A stretch of DNA of 64,000 bases from Treponema bryantii. GTDB lineage: Bacteria > Spirochaetota > Spirochaetia > Treponematales > Treponemataceae. The translations under genes were made by a program, and so were the position numbers. Location: contig NZ_AP025286.1 in the NCBI RefSeq assembly GCF_036492245.1, positions 2,604,001 through 2,668,000 of the forward strand, written 5' to 3'. Shown here piece after piece: positions 51,398 through 59,763 of this stretch (the stretch's first letter is position 1; each line of letters starts with the position of its first letter). The notes below the pieces were generated by a model. It saw only the letters and a program-made list of their open reading frames with translations, was not told the origin of the DNA and made no database searches.

Positions 51398-53245
51398 ATG
51401 GGTATGAGCAGCGAAAAAGTGTTTGATTCAGACATAAAAAATCCGGCTGCCCTTCTGGAAGAGTTCTTTTCAAAGCATGAGTATCTTTCTCCAGAAGAAA
51501 AAGAGGCAGTTTCACAGGCATGGACTCTCCTTGTTACAAAAGCAGGTGACAGGGTACGTGAATGCGGTAAGCCTTACTATCTCCATCCTCTAAGAGTTGC
51601 AAATATCCTTGCAGAAAGCAAACTCGACAGCCCTACTCTTGTAGCAGCCATTCTTCATACTATTCTGGATTTTAATGTTACAGAAGAAGAACTGAAAAAT
51701 CAGTTCGGCGAAAATGTCTGCAATATCATTCTTACAGTAAATAAGATTCTCAATCTGCCTATAAATACAAAAACCATGCATCAGTCTGATGCAATCCGTA
51801 ATATGCTTTTTGCTATGTGTGATGATGCACGAATTATCCTCATTACACTTGCAGACCGTCTGGACCGTATACGCAATATCAAAAACTTTACGGCTGCAGA
51901 CCAGCATATGATTGCCTCTGCCGTTATAGAAATCTGGGCTCCGCTTGCAGACAGACTCGGTATGCAGGCAGAAAAAAATGAATTTGAAGATTTAAGCCTT
52001 AAATATACTAACCCGGCAGTTTTCCAGCAGATTAAAGCCATTGTTTCTCAGAAAAAAGATGAACGTTCCAGCTACCTCGAAAAGGCTGTAAACAGCATTT
52101 ATAAGTCTGCAGATAAGATGGGCATGAAGATTGAAATTCAAAGCCGTGCAAAGCACTTTTATTCAATCTATCAGAAGATGAGAAAGCGCAACAAGGAAGC
52201 CGGCGAGCTTTTTGATTTGCTTGCACTCCGTATTCTGTGTAACACACCTGCAGAATGCTACACTCTCGTTGGTATTGTACACGGACTTTGGAAACCGCTG
52301 GACGGCCGTTTTAAAGATTACATTGCAATGCCTAAGGCAAACGGTTATCAGTCACTGCATACAACTGTAATGTGTGAGGGTAAGCCTCTTGAAATTCAGA
52401 TCCGTACCCACGACATGCACAATATGGCTGAGCACGGAATTGCCTCTCACTGGCTTTATAAAAAAGGCAGCTCACGAGAGCTGATAGAAGAAGACCGCCT
52501 TGCCATTTACAACAAGCTTCAGCAGTTTAAGGACAGTCTCACAGAAGGCAACAATTTTGAGACTCTCAAAAACGAACTCCTTGGTGATGAGATTTACGTT
52601 TTTACTCCAAAGGGAGATGTAAAGAAACTTCCGATGGGAGCAACTGCAATTGACTTTGCTTACTCTATTCACTCGGCTATCGGTGAAAAGATTATTGCAG
52701 CAAAGGCAGACGGAAAAATCATTCCTTTGTCTAAAGCGCTTCAGAATACACAGATTATTGAGGTAATCACAAATCCTCAGGCTCATCCTACAGAGGCCCA
52801 GCTTAAGCTTGTAAAAACAAGTAAGGCTCACCAGAAGATTCACTCTTGGCTCATGGCAAATGACCCTACCTTTAGTGAAAGACTCGCTCTTAAAGCTGAG
52901 GAAGCCGCCGCAGCCCAGGGTATTGAGGGAACGGTTGGTACTGCGGGTGCCGGTGGTACTCACTTCAGCAGGGTAAAGAAATCCCGCCCTAAAAAAGGCA
53001 AGCAGGAAATTACCGAACAGAAGCCTCGAAAAAAATGCGGTATTCTCGTACAGGGAGAGCGCCGTGTTCTTTACAATATTGCGCAGTGCTGCCATCCGGA
53101 ATATCCGGACCTTATTGCGGGATATGTTACAAGAACTAAGGGTGTTTCAATTCACCGCGCCGACTGTCTGATTTATCAGCGTATTCCTCAGAAAGAAGAA
53201 CGCAGTGTTGACGTTGCGTGGGATGATGGTCACGACCAGCAGTAA
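51398..53245 (+). CDS. relA: Rel-family (p)ppGpp synthetase with degenerate hydrolase site and no ACT domain
   Basis: A 615-residue Rel/SpoT homologue. The N-terminal HD domain keeps HPLRVA (His63) and Asp153 (LADRL) but the essential HDxxED is ILHTILDF (His87, Thr88, Asp91, Phe92), so ppGpp hydrolysis is probably lost. The synthetase domain is intact (HFYSIYQKM, GRFKDYIAMPKANGYQSLHT at 303-321, EIQIRT at 332-337). TGS (about 398-460) and a zinc-finger-like domain with two Cys (CCHPEYPD, about 548-590) follow. Typical Rel proteins are about 730 residues and end in an ACT domain, which is absent here. The RFKD charge motif is that of bifunctional enzymes. Confidence 0.92.
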   Translation: MGMSSEKVFDSDIKNPAALLEEFFSKHEYLSPEEKEAVSQAWTLLVTKAGDRVRECGKPYYLHPLRVANILAESKLDSPTLVAAILHTILDFNVTEEELKNQFGENVCNIILTVNKILNLPINTKTMHQSDAIRNMLFAMCDDARIILITLADRLDRIRNIKNFTAADQHMIASAVIEIWAPLADRLGMQAEKNEFEDLSLKYTNPAVFQQIKAIVSQKKDERSSYLEKAVNSIYKSADKMGMKIEIQSRAKHFYSIYQKMRKRNKEAGELFDLLALRILCNTPAECYTLVGIVHGLWKPLDGRFKDYIAMPKANGYQSLHTTVMCEGKPLEIQIRTHDMHNMAEHGIASHWLYKKGSSRELIEEDRLAIYNKLQQFKDSLTEGNNFETLKNELLGDEIYVFTPKGDVKKLPMGATAIDFAYSIHSAIGEKIIAAKADGKIIPLSKALQNTQIIEVITNPQAHPTEAQLKLVKTSKAHQKIHSWLMANDPTFSERLALKAEEAAAAQGIEGTVGTAGAGGTHFSRVKKSRPKKGKQEITEQKPRKKCGILVQGERRVLYNIAQCCHPEYPDLIAGYVTRTKGVSIHRADCLIYQRIPQKEERSVDVAWDDGHDQQ

Positions 53246-53264
53246 GCAGCTGGCCGACCGATTT

Positions 53265-54767
53265 TTATCTTCCAGTGTCGCGGATTTTTCCTTCTACATA
53301 ATCAGGATCAAGAGTTCTGAGCAGAGTTGCTTCAGGCAATTTATGAGAAACATAAAGATATGTCGGATGTCCGTCGCAGGTCCAGTTCATCTTCAAGCCG
53401 GTTTCAGAATCAATGATTTCCCATTCACCAGCAGGAATTGTAAGCGAACAGAATTCTGGTGAAACAAACTCAATGTCATCCTCAATACGAATCATGTTCA
53501 TTGCATTGCATTCATACATATACCAGCCGTCTTTCTTTTCAAACGGAATAATTCGGCGGTCAGGATGCTGCTCGTAATCCTTAAGACGTGCTTCGCGGGC
53601 TGCAGGGTGCATTTCGTCCAGAGCTTTCTGATTTTCGACTCCGCGTTTCTGACCTTCTGTATAAACAGTGTCAAAAGCGGCATCTGTGATTTCCTTTCCA
53701 ATTTCCGCTGCAAGCTGATATTTACTGTCGCTGGCACCGGTTGTAGTTTTATCGGCATCGGCCTTGTTATAGTAAAAGCCTGTTGTGCTTTCGCGGTGAG
53801 CTACATTTTCGAGCTCTGCAATATAAGGAGCAGCTTCTTCGTCTGTGATTTTTCCTTCAAGGACATCGAGGGCTTTGCGGTGTGCACGGGTTACCATTGC
53901 AACATAGTAAACACTCTTCATACGGCCTTCGATTTTGAGGGAATCAATTCCGGCATCGCGGAGATCTGCAAGGTGTTCAATCATGCGGATATCTTTTGAA
54001 GAAAGAACTGCAGTAAAATCTTCACCTTCAAAAATCGGGAACTTTTCGCCAGGTCTCTGCTCTTCTTCAATTGTAAGAAGTCCGCTCTGTGCCATCATTT
54101 TTGCTTCTTCAGCGGTTATGATATGAGGAGCCGAACTGTCGTTTCCTGAATCACGGTCTTCTGCAAGTTTAAAATTCCATCGGCAGGTATGAGAACAAAA
54201 ACCACTCTGTGCGCTGCGGCCTGTAAGATAAGCACTCATAAGACAGCGGCCGGCATAGGCAATACACATTGCACCGTGAACAAAGGTTTCAAGTTCCATA
54301 TCAGGAACAGAATCTTTTATGCGGCGAATCTGATCAATGGAAATCTCACGTCCAAGAACAATACGAGAAAACCCCATGTTCTTATACATCTTAACAGCTT
54401 CACTGTTTACGCAGCTTGCCTGGGTACTTAAGTGCAGCTGGGCATTAGGAAATTCTTTCTGAAGTAATGGAACAATACCGATATCCTGTACGATAAAAGC
54501 ATCTATCGGATACTGTTTAAAATAATCGAGATTTGCCTTTAATGCATCGATTTCTTCATCATGAAAAGAAATGTTGAGTGCACAGTGAAGACGACGTCCA
54601 GGAAACTGAGCTTTAAGTGCCTGAACCTTTTTATATTCATCTTCATAAAAATTGTCGGCCTTTACGCGGAGAGAAAATTTCTTAAGACCGATATAAGCGG
54701 CATCTGCTCCATAAGCATATGCATAGTATAATTTTTCAACATTGCCGGCTGGCGATAAAAGTTCCAT
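53265..54767 (-). CDS. U32 family peptidase / rRNA-tRNA hydroxylation protein
   Basis: A 500-residue protein with the U32 pattern ELLSPAGNVEKLYYAYAYGADAAYIG at the start and the Cys motif ETFVHGAMCIAYAGRCLMS, followed by SGFCSHTCRW; these cysteines are thought to hold an iron-sulfur cluster. Relatives such as TrhP and RlhA act in tRNA or 23S rRNA hydroxylation rather than classical proteolysis. The C-terminal part has an inserted region (about 320-400). It is 3 bp downstream of the alpha/beta hydrolase gene, so the pair is an operon. Confidence 0.88.
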   Translation of the reverse strand: MELLSPAGNVEKLYYAYAYGADAAYIGLKKFSLRVKADNFYEDEYKKVQALKAQFPGRRLHCALNISFHDEEIDALKANLDYFKQYPIDAFIVQDIGIVPLLQKEFPNAQLHLSTQASCVNSEAVKMYKNMGFSRIVLGREISIDQIRRIKDSVPDMELETFVHGAMCIAYAGRCLMSAYLTGRSAQSGFCSHTCRWNFKLAEDRDSGNDSSAPHIITAEEAKMMAQSGLLTIEEEQRPGEKFPIFEGEDFTAVLSSKDIRMIEHLADLRDAGIDSLKIEGRMKSVYYVAMVTRAHRKALDVLEGKITDEEAAPYIAELENVAHRESTTGFYYNKADADKTTTGASDSKYQLAAEIGKEITDAAFDTVYTEGQKRGVENQKALDEMHPAAREARLKDYEQHPDRRIIPFEKKDGWYMYECNAMNMIRIEDDIEFVSPEFCSLTIPAGEWEIIDSETGLKMNWTCDGHPTYLYVSHKLPEATLLRTLDPDYVEGKIRDTGR

Positions 54768-54769
54768 TG

Positions 54770-55774
54770 TTATGCCTCCGAACGAAGACTGTGTTCGAGT
54801 TTAGGCTTGTTTTCAATCTGAACGGCAGCTTTTCCTGCAGTTCCCTCCGTAACAACTTTTCCAACTTTATCTAAAGCAAGATGAGATTCATGTAAGTATT
54901 CGTCTGCCATCTGGAACATGAACATCATATCTGGCCATATATCAAGTTCACATTCATTTCCTGTGGAACGAAGATTAGATGCAAATTCCCTTGCATCATC
55001 CAGAAGGATTTCTTTTTCACCCATCTGAATAAATACAGGTGGGAAATTCTGAAGAGATTCATCACCTGCAAGAAGTGGAGAAACCATAGGACTTTTTGTA
55101 TTTGATTCGTAAGTATAAACTGAGCTGCTCTTTCTAAGAACGTCACCACTCATTACTTCATCACTGATTTTTTTTGTCTGAATCAGTTTTGAACATTCAG
55201 AAACATCAAGCCATGGAGAAAAAAGAATTACCTGTTTGATGCAGGTGCGGTATCTCTCGCGAAGATTAAAAATCAGAGAGCATGCAATTGGAGCTGCAGA
55301 ACTATCAGCTGCAATTATGATTTCCGGCATCTGAGGTTTTTCGCCCTTTTCTGCATTTAATGAACAGGCAATCTGTTCTTCTGTAAAGAGAGATTTAAAA
55401 ACATTCTGAATATCTTCATTAGCAGCAGGGAAAGGGAAAGCAGGTGCTAAACGGTACTCTGGAACAACTACACGACAGAAGCATTTTGTTGCAAGAGAAG
55501 CACAGAAACTTGCGTAAGCTGCGCGTGAACCGCCGACAAAGGAACCGCCGTGAATATAAAGCATTACACGATTTGAAGCATAAATCTCCGGTGCAAGCAC
55601 ATCGCACTCTGTATTTCCGTATTTATATTCAGTACGCTCAACTCCGTTAGGCAAAAAAACAGTTTTAAAGCCTTCATCAAGTTTTGCGCGGAAAATATCT
55701 ACATTTGATTTTGACCCGAAGGTAAGAAGTTTGAGTTTTTTGATTGCACCTTTGCGGTCGTTTTTGTTTTCCAT
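54770..55774 (-). CDS. Alpha/beta hydrolase (HSL-like esterase family)
   Basis: A 334-residue hydrolase with the HSL-family oxyanion motif YIHGGSFVGGSRAAY and EYRLAPAFPFPAANED. The nucleophile elbow is ADSSAA instead of the usual GDSAGG, so Ser is present but both flanking glycines are lost. Asp and His candidates are in GEKEILLDDAREFA and the C-terminal region. No signal peptide. The loss of glycines makes activity uncertain. First gene of a pair with the U32 gene. Confidence 0.8.
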   Translation of the reverse strand: MENKNDRKGAIKKLKLLTFGSKSNVDIFRAKLDEGFKTVFLPNGVERTEYKYGNTECDVLAPEIYASNRVMLYIHGGSFVGGSRAAYASFCASLATKCFCRVVVPEYRLAPAFPFPAANEDIQNVFKSLFTEEQIACSLNAEKGEKPQMPEIIIAADSSAAPIACSLIFNLRERYRTCIKQVILFSPWLDVSECSKLIQTKKISDEVMSGDVLRKSSSVYTYESNTKSPMVSPLLAGDESLQNFPPVFIQMGEKEILLDDAREFASNLRSTGNECELDIWPDMMFMFQMADEYLHESHLALDKVGKVVTEGTAGKAAVQIENKPKLEHSLRSEA

Positions 55775-55839
55775 ATCTATATATTATAGCAAAAAGGAAC
55801 GTTTTCTGCTAGAATAGGCCCTAAATTACACTAAAACAT

Positions 55840-55904
55840 CGTCATTGCGAGCCGTAGGCGAAGCAATCCATTTAATAGATTGCTTCGCTTCGCTCGCAAT
55901 GACG
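55840..55904. repeat. Inverted-repeat intergenic element (family C)
   Basis: CGTCATTGCGAGC at the left and GCTCGCAATGACG at the right, with GAAGCAATC / GATTGCTTC inside: a long nested palindrome. This repeat type is widespread in bacterial intergenic DNA. It lies 26 bp before metA. Confidence 0.8.
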
Positions 55905-55929
55905 GAGATTTATTACAAGGAGGTTTACG

Positions 55930-56847
55930 ATGCCTATTAAAATTCAATCCGACTTGCCAGCATGCGCAACACTTGAAAAAGAGAACATCTTCGTCATGAC
56001 GGAGAAACGGGCGATGGAACAGGATATCCGTCCGCTTAAAATTGCGATTGTAAACCTCATGCCTAACAAGGAAGTTACAGAAACTCAGCTTCTTCGTTTG
56101 CTCGGAAATACACCACTTCAGATTGAGATTTCTCTTGTTAATATGGAAAATCATTCCAGCAAAAATACAGACCAGAGCTACCTCGACCGTTTTTATATTC
56201 CTTCGAGCGAGCTCTATAATCAGAAGTTCGACGGCATGCTGATTACCGGTGCACCTGTTGAGCAGATTGAGTTTGAAGATGTTGATTACTGGGAAGAGCT
56301 TTGTAAAATTATGGATTATGCCCGCCAGAATGTTTACTCTACCCTTTATTTGTGCTGGGGCTGTTTTGCAGGTCTTTATCATCATTATGGAGTTCCAAAG
56401 CACGCACTTGAAAAAAAGATGTCGGGTATTTTTATGAATGAACGTTCTGTTGAAGGCGATCCTCTTCTTCGTGGTTTTGATGACACCTTCCCTATTCCAC
56501 AGAGCCGTCATACAACTCTTATAAAAGAAGATTTGATTAAACATCCTGAACTTGTAATTCTTGCAGAAAGCGCAGAAGCAGGTGTTACAATTTTGAAATC
56601 AAAGGATAACCGCGAAATCTTTATGACCGGCCACCTTGAGTATGACACAATGACTCTTGCTCAGGAATATTACCGCGATACAGATAAGGGAATGAAGGTT
56701 CCGCTTCCAAAGAACTACTTCCCTACAAATAACGTAAACCGTATGCCAACCAGTTACTGGCGTGCTACGGCGCATCTGTTCTATTCGAACTGGCTGAACT
56801 ATTACGTTTACCAGGCTACGCCGTTTAATTTGTCTAGCATTAAATAA
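55930..56847 (+). CDS. metA: Homoserine O-acetyltransferase, MetA type
   Basis: A 305-residue MetA-fold enzyme that activates homoserine for methionine synthesis. The nucleophile is the Cys of LYLCWGCFAGLYHHYG; TGHLEYD supplies the catalytic Glu region. Residue 111 is Glu (GAPVE), the position that distinguishes acetyl-CoA users (Glu) from succinyl-CoA users (Gly), so this is predicted to be an acetyltransferase despite the MetA fold. AAGGAGG lies 6 bp before the ATG. Preceded by repeat C. Confidence 0.93.
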   Translation: MPIKIQSDLPACATLEKENIFVMTEKRAMEQDIRPLKIAIVNLMPNKEVTETQLLRLLGNTPLQIEISLVNMENHSSKNTDQSYLDRFYIPSSELYNQKFDGMLITGAPVEQIEFEDVDYWEELCKIMDYARQNVYSTLYLCWGCFAGLYHHYGVPKHALEKKMSGIFMNERSVEGDPLLRGFDDTFPIPQSRHTTLIKEDLIKHPELVILAESAEAGVTILKSKDNREIFMTGHLEYDTMTLAQEYYRDTDKGMKVPLPKNYFPTNNVNRMPTSYWRATAHLFYSNWLNYYVYQATPFNLSSIK

Positions 56848-56878
56848 AAAAAAGCCGGCTCATATCAATGAGTCGGCT
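56846..56878 (-). terminator. Terminator on the minus strand for the symporter gene
   Basis: AGCCGGCTCAT (56853-56863) pairs with ATGAGTCGGCT (56868-56878), one G-U pair; the A run 56846-56853 is a T run on the minus strand. It serves transcription leaving the symporter gene through repeat A. Confidence 0.8.
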
Positions 56879-56910
56879 CGCAAGTCTCACCTCTGAGGCA
56901 TTTTTGTGTA

Positions 56911-57030
56911 GAACCTAAACCGACCCTGTGTAAGCCCGCTGGCGGGCGTTGTTCTATAGCAGAGCGTTAAGAAAATTGCGAAAGCAATTTTTAGCTCTAC
57001 TATATTCGCAGCTCAGTTTTTAACGGTTCT
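56911..57030. repeat. Dispersed hairpin repeat family A, copy 3 (with insert)
   Basis: GAACCTAAACCG ... GCAGCTCAGTTTTTAACGG, ending TTCT: the same ends as 5281-5325 in reverse, but with about 80 bp of extra sequence including two further hairpins (CCCGCTGGCGGG; AATTGCGAAAGCAATT). It is flanked by CCTCTGAGGCAT as in copy 1. Confidence 0.7.
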
Positions 57031-57041
57031 GCTATTATAGC

Positions 57042-58601
57042 CTAGTCTTCCTCTGAAAGAGCGTTAGTTGTATGAACTGTAACTGTTGTATTGTAACAGT
57101 CGAACATCTTTTCTACCCCAGCCGGACGGGTCTTTGCTGTGCAGAGACTTACGATTGGCACGATGATCAAAGATGAAAGCATACTGAATACACCAGAGTA
57201 AAGTGAGTTCTTGAAAATCAATCCGAGAACTGGGCCGCTTACGTGAACAAAGCCCATAGAAATTGAAAGCTGAATTAACATCAAAACACAACCGAGTGTG
57301 AACGAAGTTGCAACTGCAGCCTTACTTGTCTTTTTCCAGTAGAGACCGAAGAAGAACGGAGCAAGGAAGGCACCAGAAAGAGCACCCCATGAAACACCCA
57401 TAAGCTGAGCAATGAAAGTAACTTTTGACTTAGCCTGAACAATTGCGATTACAGCAGAAATGATAATGAATACAGCAACGAAAGCACGCAAAATCAAAAG
57501 ATTATGTTTATCACTTGATTTTTCTTTTTTGAAAGAGTTGATGAAGTCGAGTGTAAGAGTTGAACTTGATGTAAGTACAAGAGAAGAAAGTGTAGACATA
57601 GAAGCAGAAAGTACAAGAATCAAAACTACAGCAATAAGTACATCACCAAGACCAGAAAGCATTGTAGGAACAACACTATCAAATCCATTAGCAGCAACCT
57701 GTTCAGGTGTATTGAACAGACGTCCAAATCCTCCAAGGAAGTAACATCCACCAGCAACTACGATTGCAAAGAAAGTAGAAATTACAGTTCCAATTTTGAT
57801 AGAACGTTCATTTTTAATAGCATAGAACTTACCAACCATCTGAGGAAGTCCCCATGTACCAAGTGAAGTAAGGAGAACTACAATCAGCAGATAGAACGGC
57901 TGCGGACCAAAGAATGAAGTATAAGCTCCCTTTAAAACAGGAGATTCAATCTCAGACATCAAAGCAAGTGACTGCATGAATCCGCCGTTCTTAGAAAGAA
58001 CTGCGAGAATTACTGCAACAATACCAATGAGCATGATGATACCCTGGATAAAGTCGTTTACAGCAGTTGCCATATAACCACCAACAATTACGTAAATTGC
58101 TGTGAGAATTGCCATTACAATTACACAAACTGAATAGTCAACATTGAAAGCCATTCGGAAAAGACGTGAAAGACCGTTGAACAAAGATGCAGTGTAAGGA
58201 ATCAGGAAAAGGAAGGTAATTGCAGAAGCAACAACCTTAAGAGTCTTTGATTCATAACGCTGACCAAAGAAATCTGGCATTGTCTTTGAGTTCAGGTGCT
58301 GTGTCATAACACGAGTACGACGGCCAAGAATTGCCCAAGGCATAAGCGATCCGATGAACGCATTTCCAAGACCAATCCAGGTTGATGCAACACCAAAGTT
58401 CCATCCGAACTGTCCGGCATAACCAACGAAAATTACGGCAGAGAAATAAGATGTACCGTAAGCAAAAGCAGTGAGCCATGGACCTACAGTCCTGCCTCCC
58501 AATACGTAACCGTTTACATCGTTTGAAACTGCGCGGCATTTAATACCAACAAAGATGAAAACGGCGAAGAAAAGAATAAGTAAACCTAGTTTTATAATCA
58601 T
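57042..58601 (-). CDS. Sodium/solute symporter (SSS family)
   Basis: A 519-residue inner-membrane transporter with about 13 predicted helices of the LeuT fold, with SSS marks such as GGRTVGPWLTAFAYGTSYFSAVIFVGYAGQFGWNFG, GGYMATAVNDFIQGIIMLIG and ILVLSASMSTLSSLVLTSSS (sodium site serines). Resembles the proline/pantothenate/sugar branch; ligand unknown. The start at 58601 (MIIKLG) fits the first helix; 58613 is also possible, and neither has a clear ribosome binding site. Longer starts would run through the divergent promoter. Confidence 0.88.
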   Translation of the reverse strand: MIIKLGLLILFFAVFIFVGIKCRAVSNDVNGYVLGGRTVGPWLTAFAYGTSYFSAVIFVGYAGQFGWNFGVASTWIGLGNAFIGSLMPWAILGRRTRVMTQHLNSKTMPDFFGQRYESKTLKVVASAITFLFLIPYTASLFNGLSRLFRMAFNVDYSVCVIVMAILTAIYVIVGGYMATAVNDFIQGIIMLIGIVAVILAVLSKNGGFMQSLALMSEIESPVLKGAYTSFFGPQPFYLLIVVLLTSLGTWGLPQMVGKFYAIKNERSIKIGTVISTFFAIVVAGGCYFLGGFGRLFNTPEQVAANGFDSVVPTMLSGLGDVLIAVVLILVLSASMSTLSSLVLTSSSTLTLDFINSFKKEKSSDKHNLLILRAFVAVFIIISAVIAIVQAKSKVTFIAQLMGVSWGALSGAFLAPFFFGLYWKKTSKAAVATSFTLGCVLMLIQLSISMGFVHVSGPVLGLIFKNSLYSGVFSMLSSLIIVPIVSLCTAKTRPAGVEKMFDCYNTTVTVHTTNALSEED

Positions 58602-58633
58602 GATACTATACATAATAACAAAATTATTTTCTA

Positions 58634-58661
58634 TTGTATATCCCCGCACCCGTGATATAAT
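58634..58661 (+). promoter_or_regulatory. Promoter of the endonuclease/phosphatase-family gene
   Basis: TTGTAT (58634-58639), 16 bp, TATAAT (58656-58661). The gene start is 10 bp downstream without a ribosome binding site. Confidence 0.55.
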
Positions 58662-58671
58662 AGTTTTTACC

Positions 58672-59748
58672 ATGAAAAGACGAATGTTTATTATTATTCC
58701 CGCAGCTGTAATTTGCGCTCCGGTTTTATGCGTTGTACTTTTATTTCTCTTTCTCACTATTATTGAATACAGACCAAAACCTGTAGAAGAGGTACCATTC
58801 ACAAGCGAAAAAGCAATGCTGAGCAAAGGTGAACCTGTTTCCATTATGACATGGAACATAGGATTTGCAGGTCTTGGAAAGAATGAAGACTTCTTTATGG
58901 ATGGCGGCAAAATGAGCAAGCCGGATTCAAAAAAGACTGTTGAGAATTATTTTTCCGGTATTAAAAGTATTATCGGAACTCATGAATCAGATATTCTTTT
59001 CATTCAGGAAATTGATACAAAGTCTGCCCGAACCTATAAAATCAATCAGGTTGAAGCAATGAAAAACTTTACCGGAAAAGGCGGAGCTTTTGCTTACAAC
59101 TATAACTGTATCTTTGTGCCTATTCCGTTCCCGCCAATGGGACGCATTCAGAGCGGAGTTGCAATTTATACAAACTTCGAAACAACTTCAGCACATCGTC
59201 TTGCACTTCCTGTTCCTTTTACATGGCCAACAAGGGTAGCAAACCTTAAACGCTGTATTCTTGTAACACGAATTCCTGTTTATGAAAACGGTGGTGCTAC
59301 AGAACAGGAGCTGGTACTTGCAAATTTCCATCTTGAAGCTTATGACAGTGGCGAAGGAAAAATCGCACAGACAAAAGCTCTTAAAGATTTTATTGATTCA
59401 GAATATGCAAAGGGAAATTATGTAATTGCCGGCGGTGATTTTAATCAGAAGTTCCCGGATTCTACAGCCTTCCCGGTTATCAGTCCAGACGGATGGATTC
59501 CAGGCCAGCTGGATGCAAGTATTACAGATGGCGGATGGAAGTTTGTTTATGATGATTCAAAACCAACCTGCCGTTCTCTGGAAGCTCCTTATAATGATGA
59601 GAAGGCAAAGGCTCATAACTGGCAGTACTATGTAATTGACGGTTTTCTTATTTCGCCTAATATTGAAGAACTTTCTGTAAATGTAATTGATGAAGATTTT
59701 GAAAACTCTGATCATAACCCTGTTTACATGAACTTTATTCTGAAATAA
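58672..59748 (+). CDS. Endonuclease/exonuclease/phosphatase-fold protein, membrane anchored
   Basis: A 358-residue protein with an N-terminal hydrophobic anchor (about 5-30) and an EEP hydrolase domain: MTWNIGFAG (active-site Asn), FIQEIDTKS (metal Glu), NFHLEAYDSGEG, GGDFNQKFP, and SDHNPVYMNF (catalytic Asp-His). This fold covers nucleases, sphingomyelinases and inositol phosphatases; no motif tells which. The start MKRRMF at 58672 follows the -10 box closely. The DNA methyltransferase gene begins 16 bp after its stop. Confidence 0.87.
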   Translation: MKRRMFIIIPAAVICAPVLCVVLLFLFLTIIEYRPKPVEEVPFTSEKAMLSKGEPVSIMTWNIGFAGLGKNEDFFMDGGKMSKPDSKKTVENYFSGIKSIIGTHESDILFIQEIDTKSARTYKINQVEAMKNFTGKGGAFAYNYNCIFVPIPFPPMGRIQSGVAIYTNFETTSAHRLALPVPFTWPTRVANLKRCILVTRIPVYENGGATEQELVLANFHLEAYDSGEGKIAQTKALKDFIDSEYAKGNYVIAGGDFNQKFPDSTAFPVISPDGWIPGQLDASITDGGWKFVYDDSKPTCRSLEAPYNDEKAKAHNWQYYVIDGFLISPNIEELSVNVIDEDFENSDHNPVYMNFILK

Positions 59749-59763
59749 AATCTTCAGTTAATT

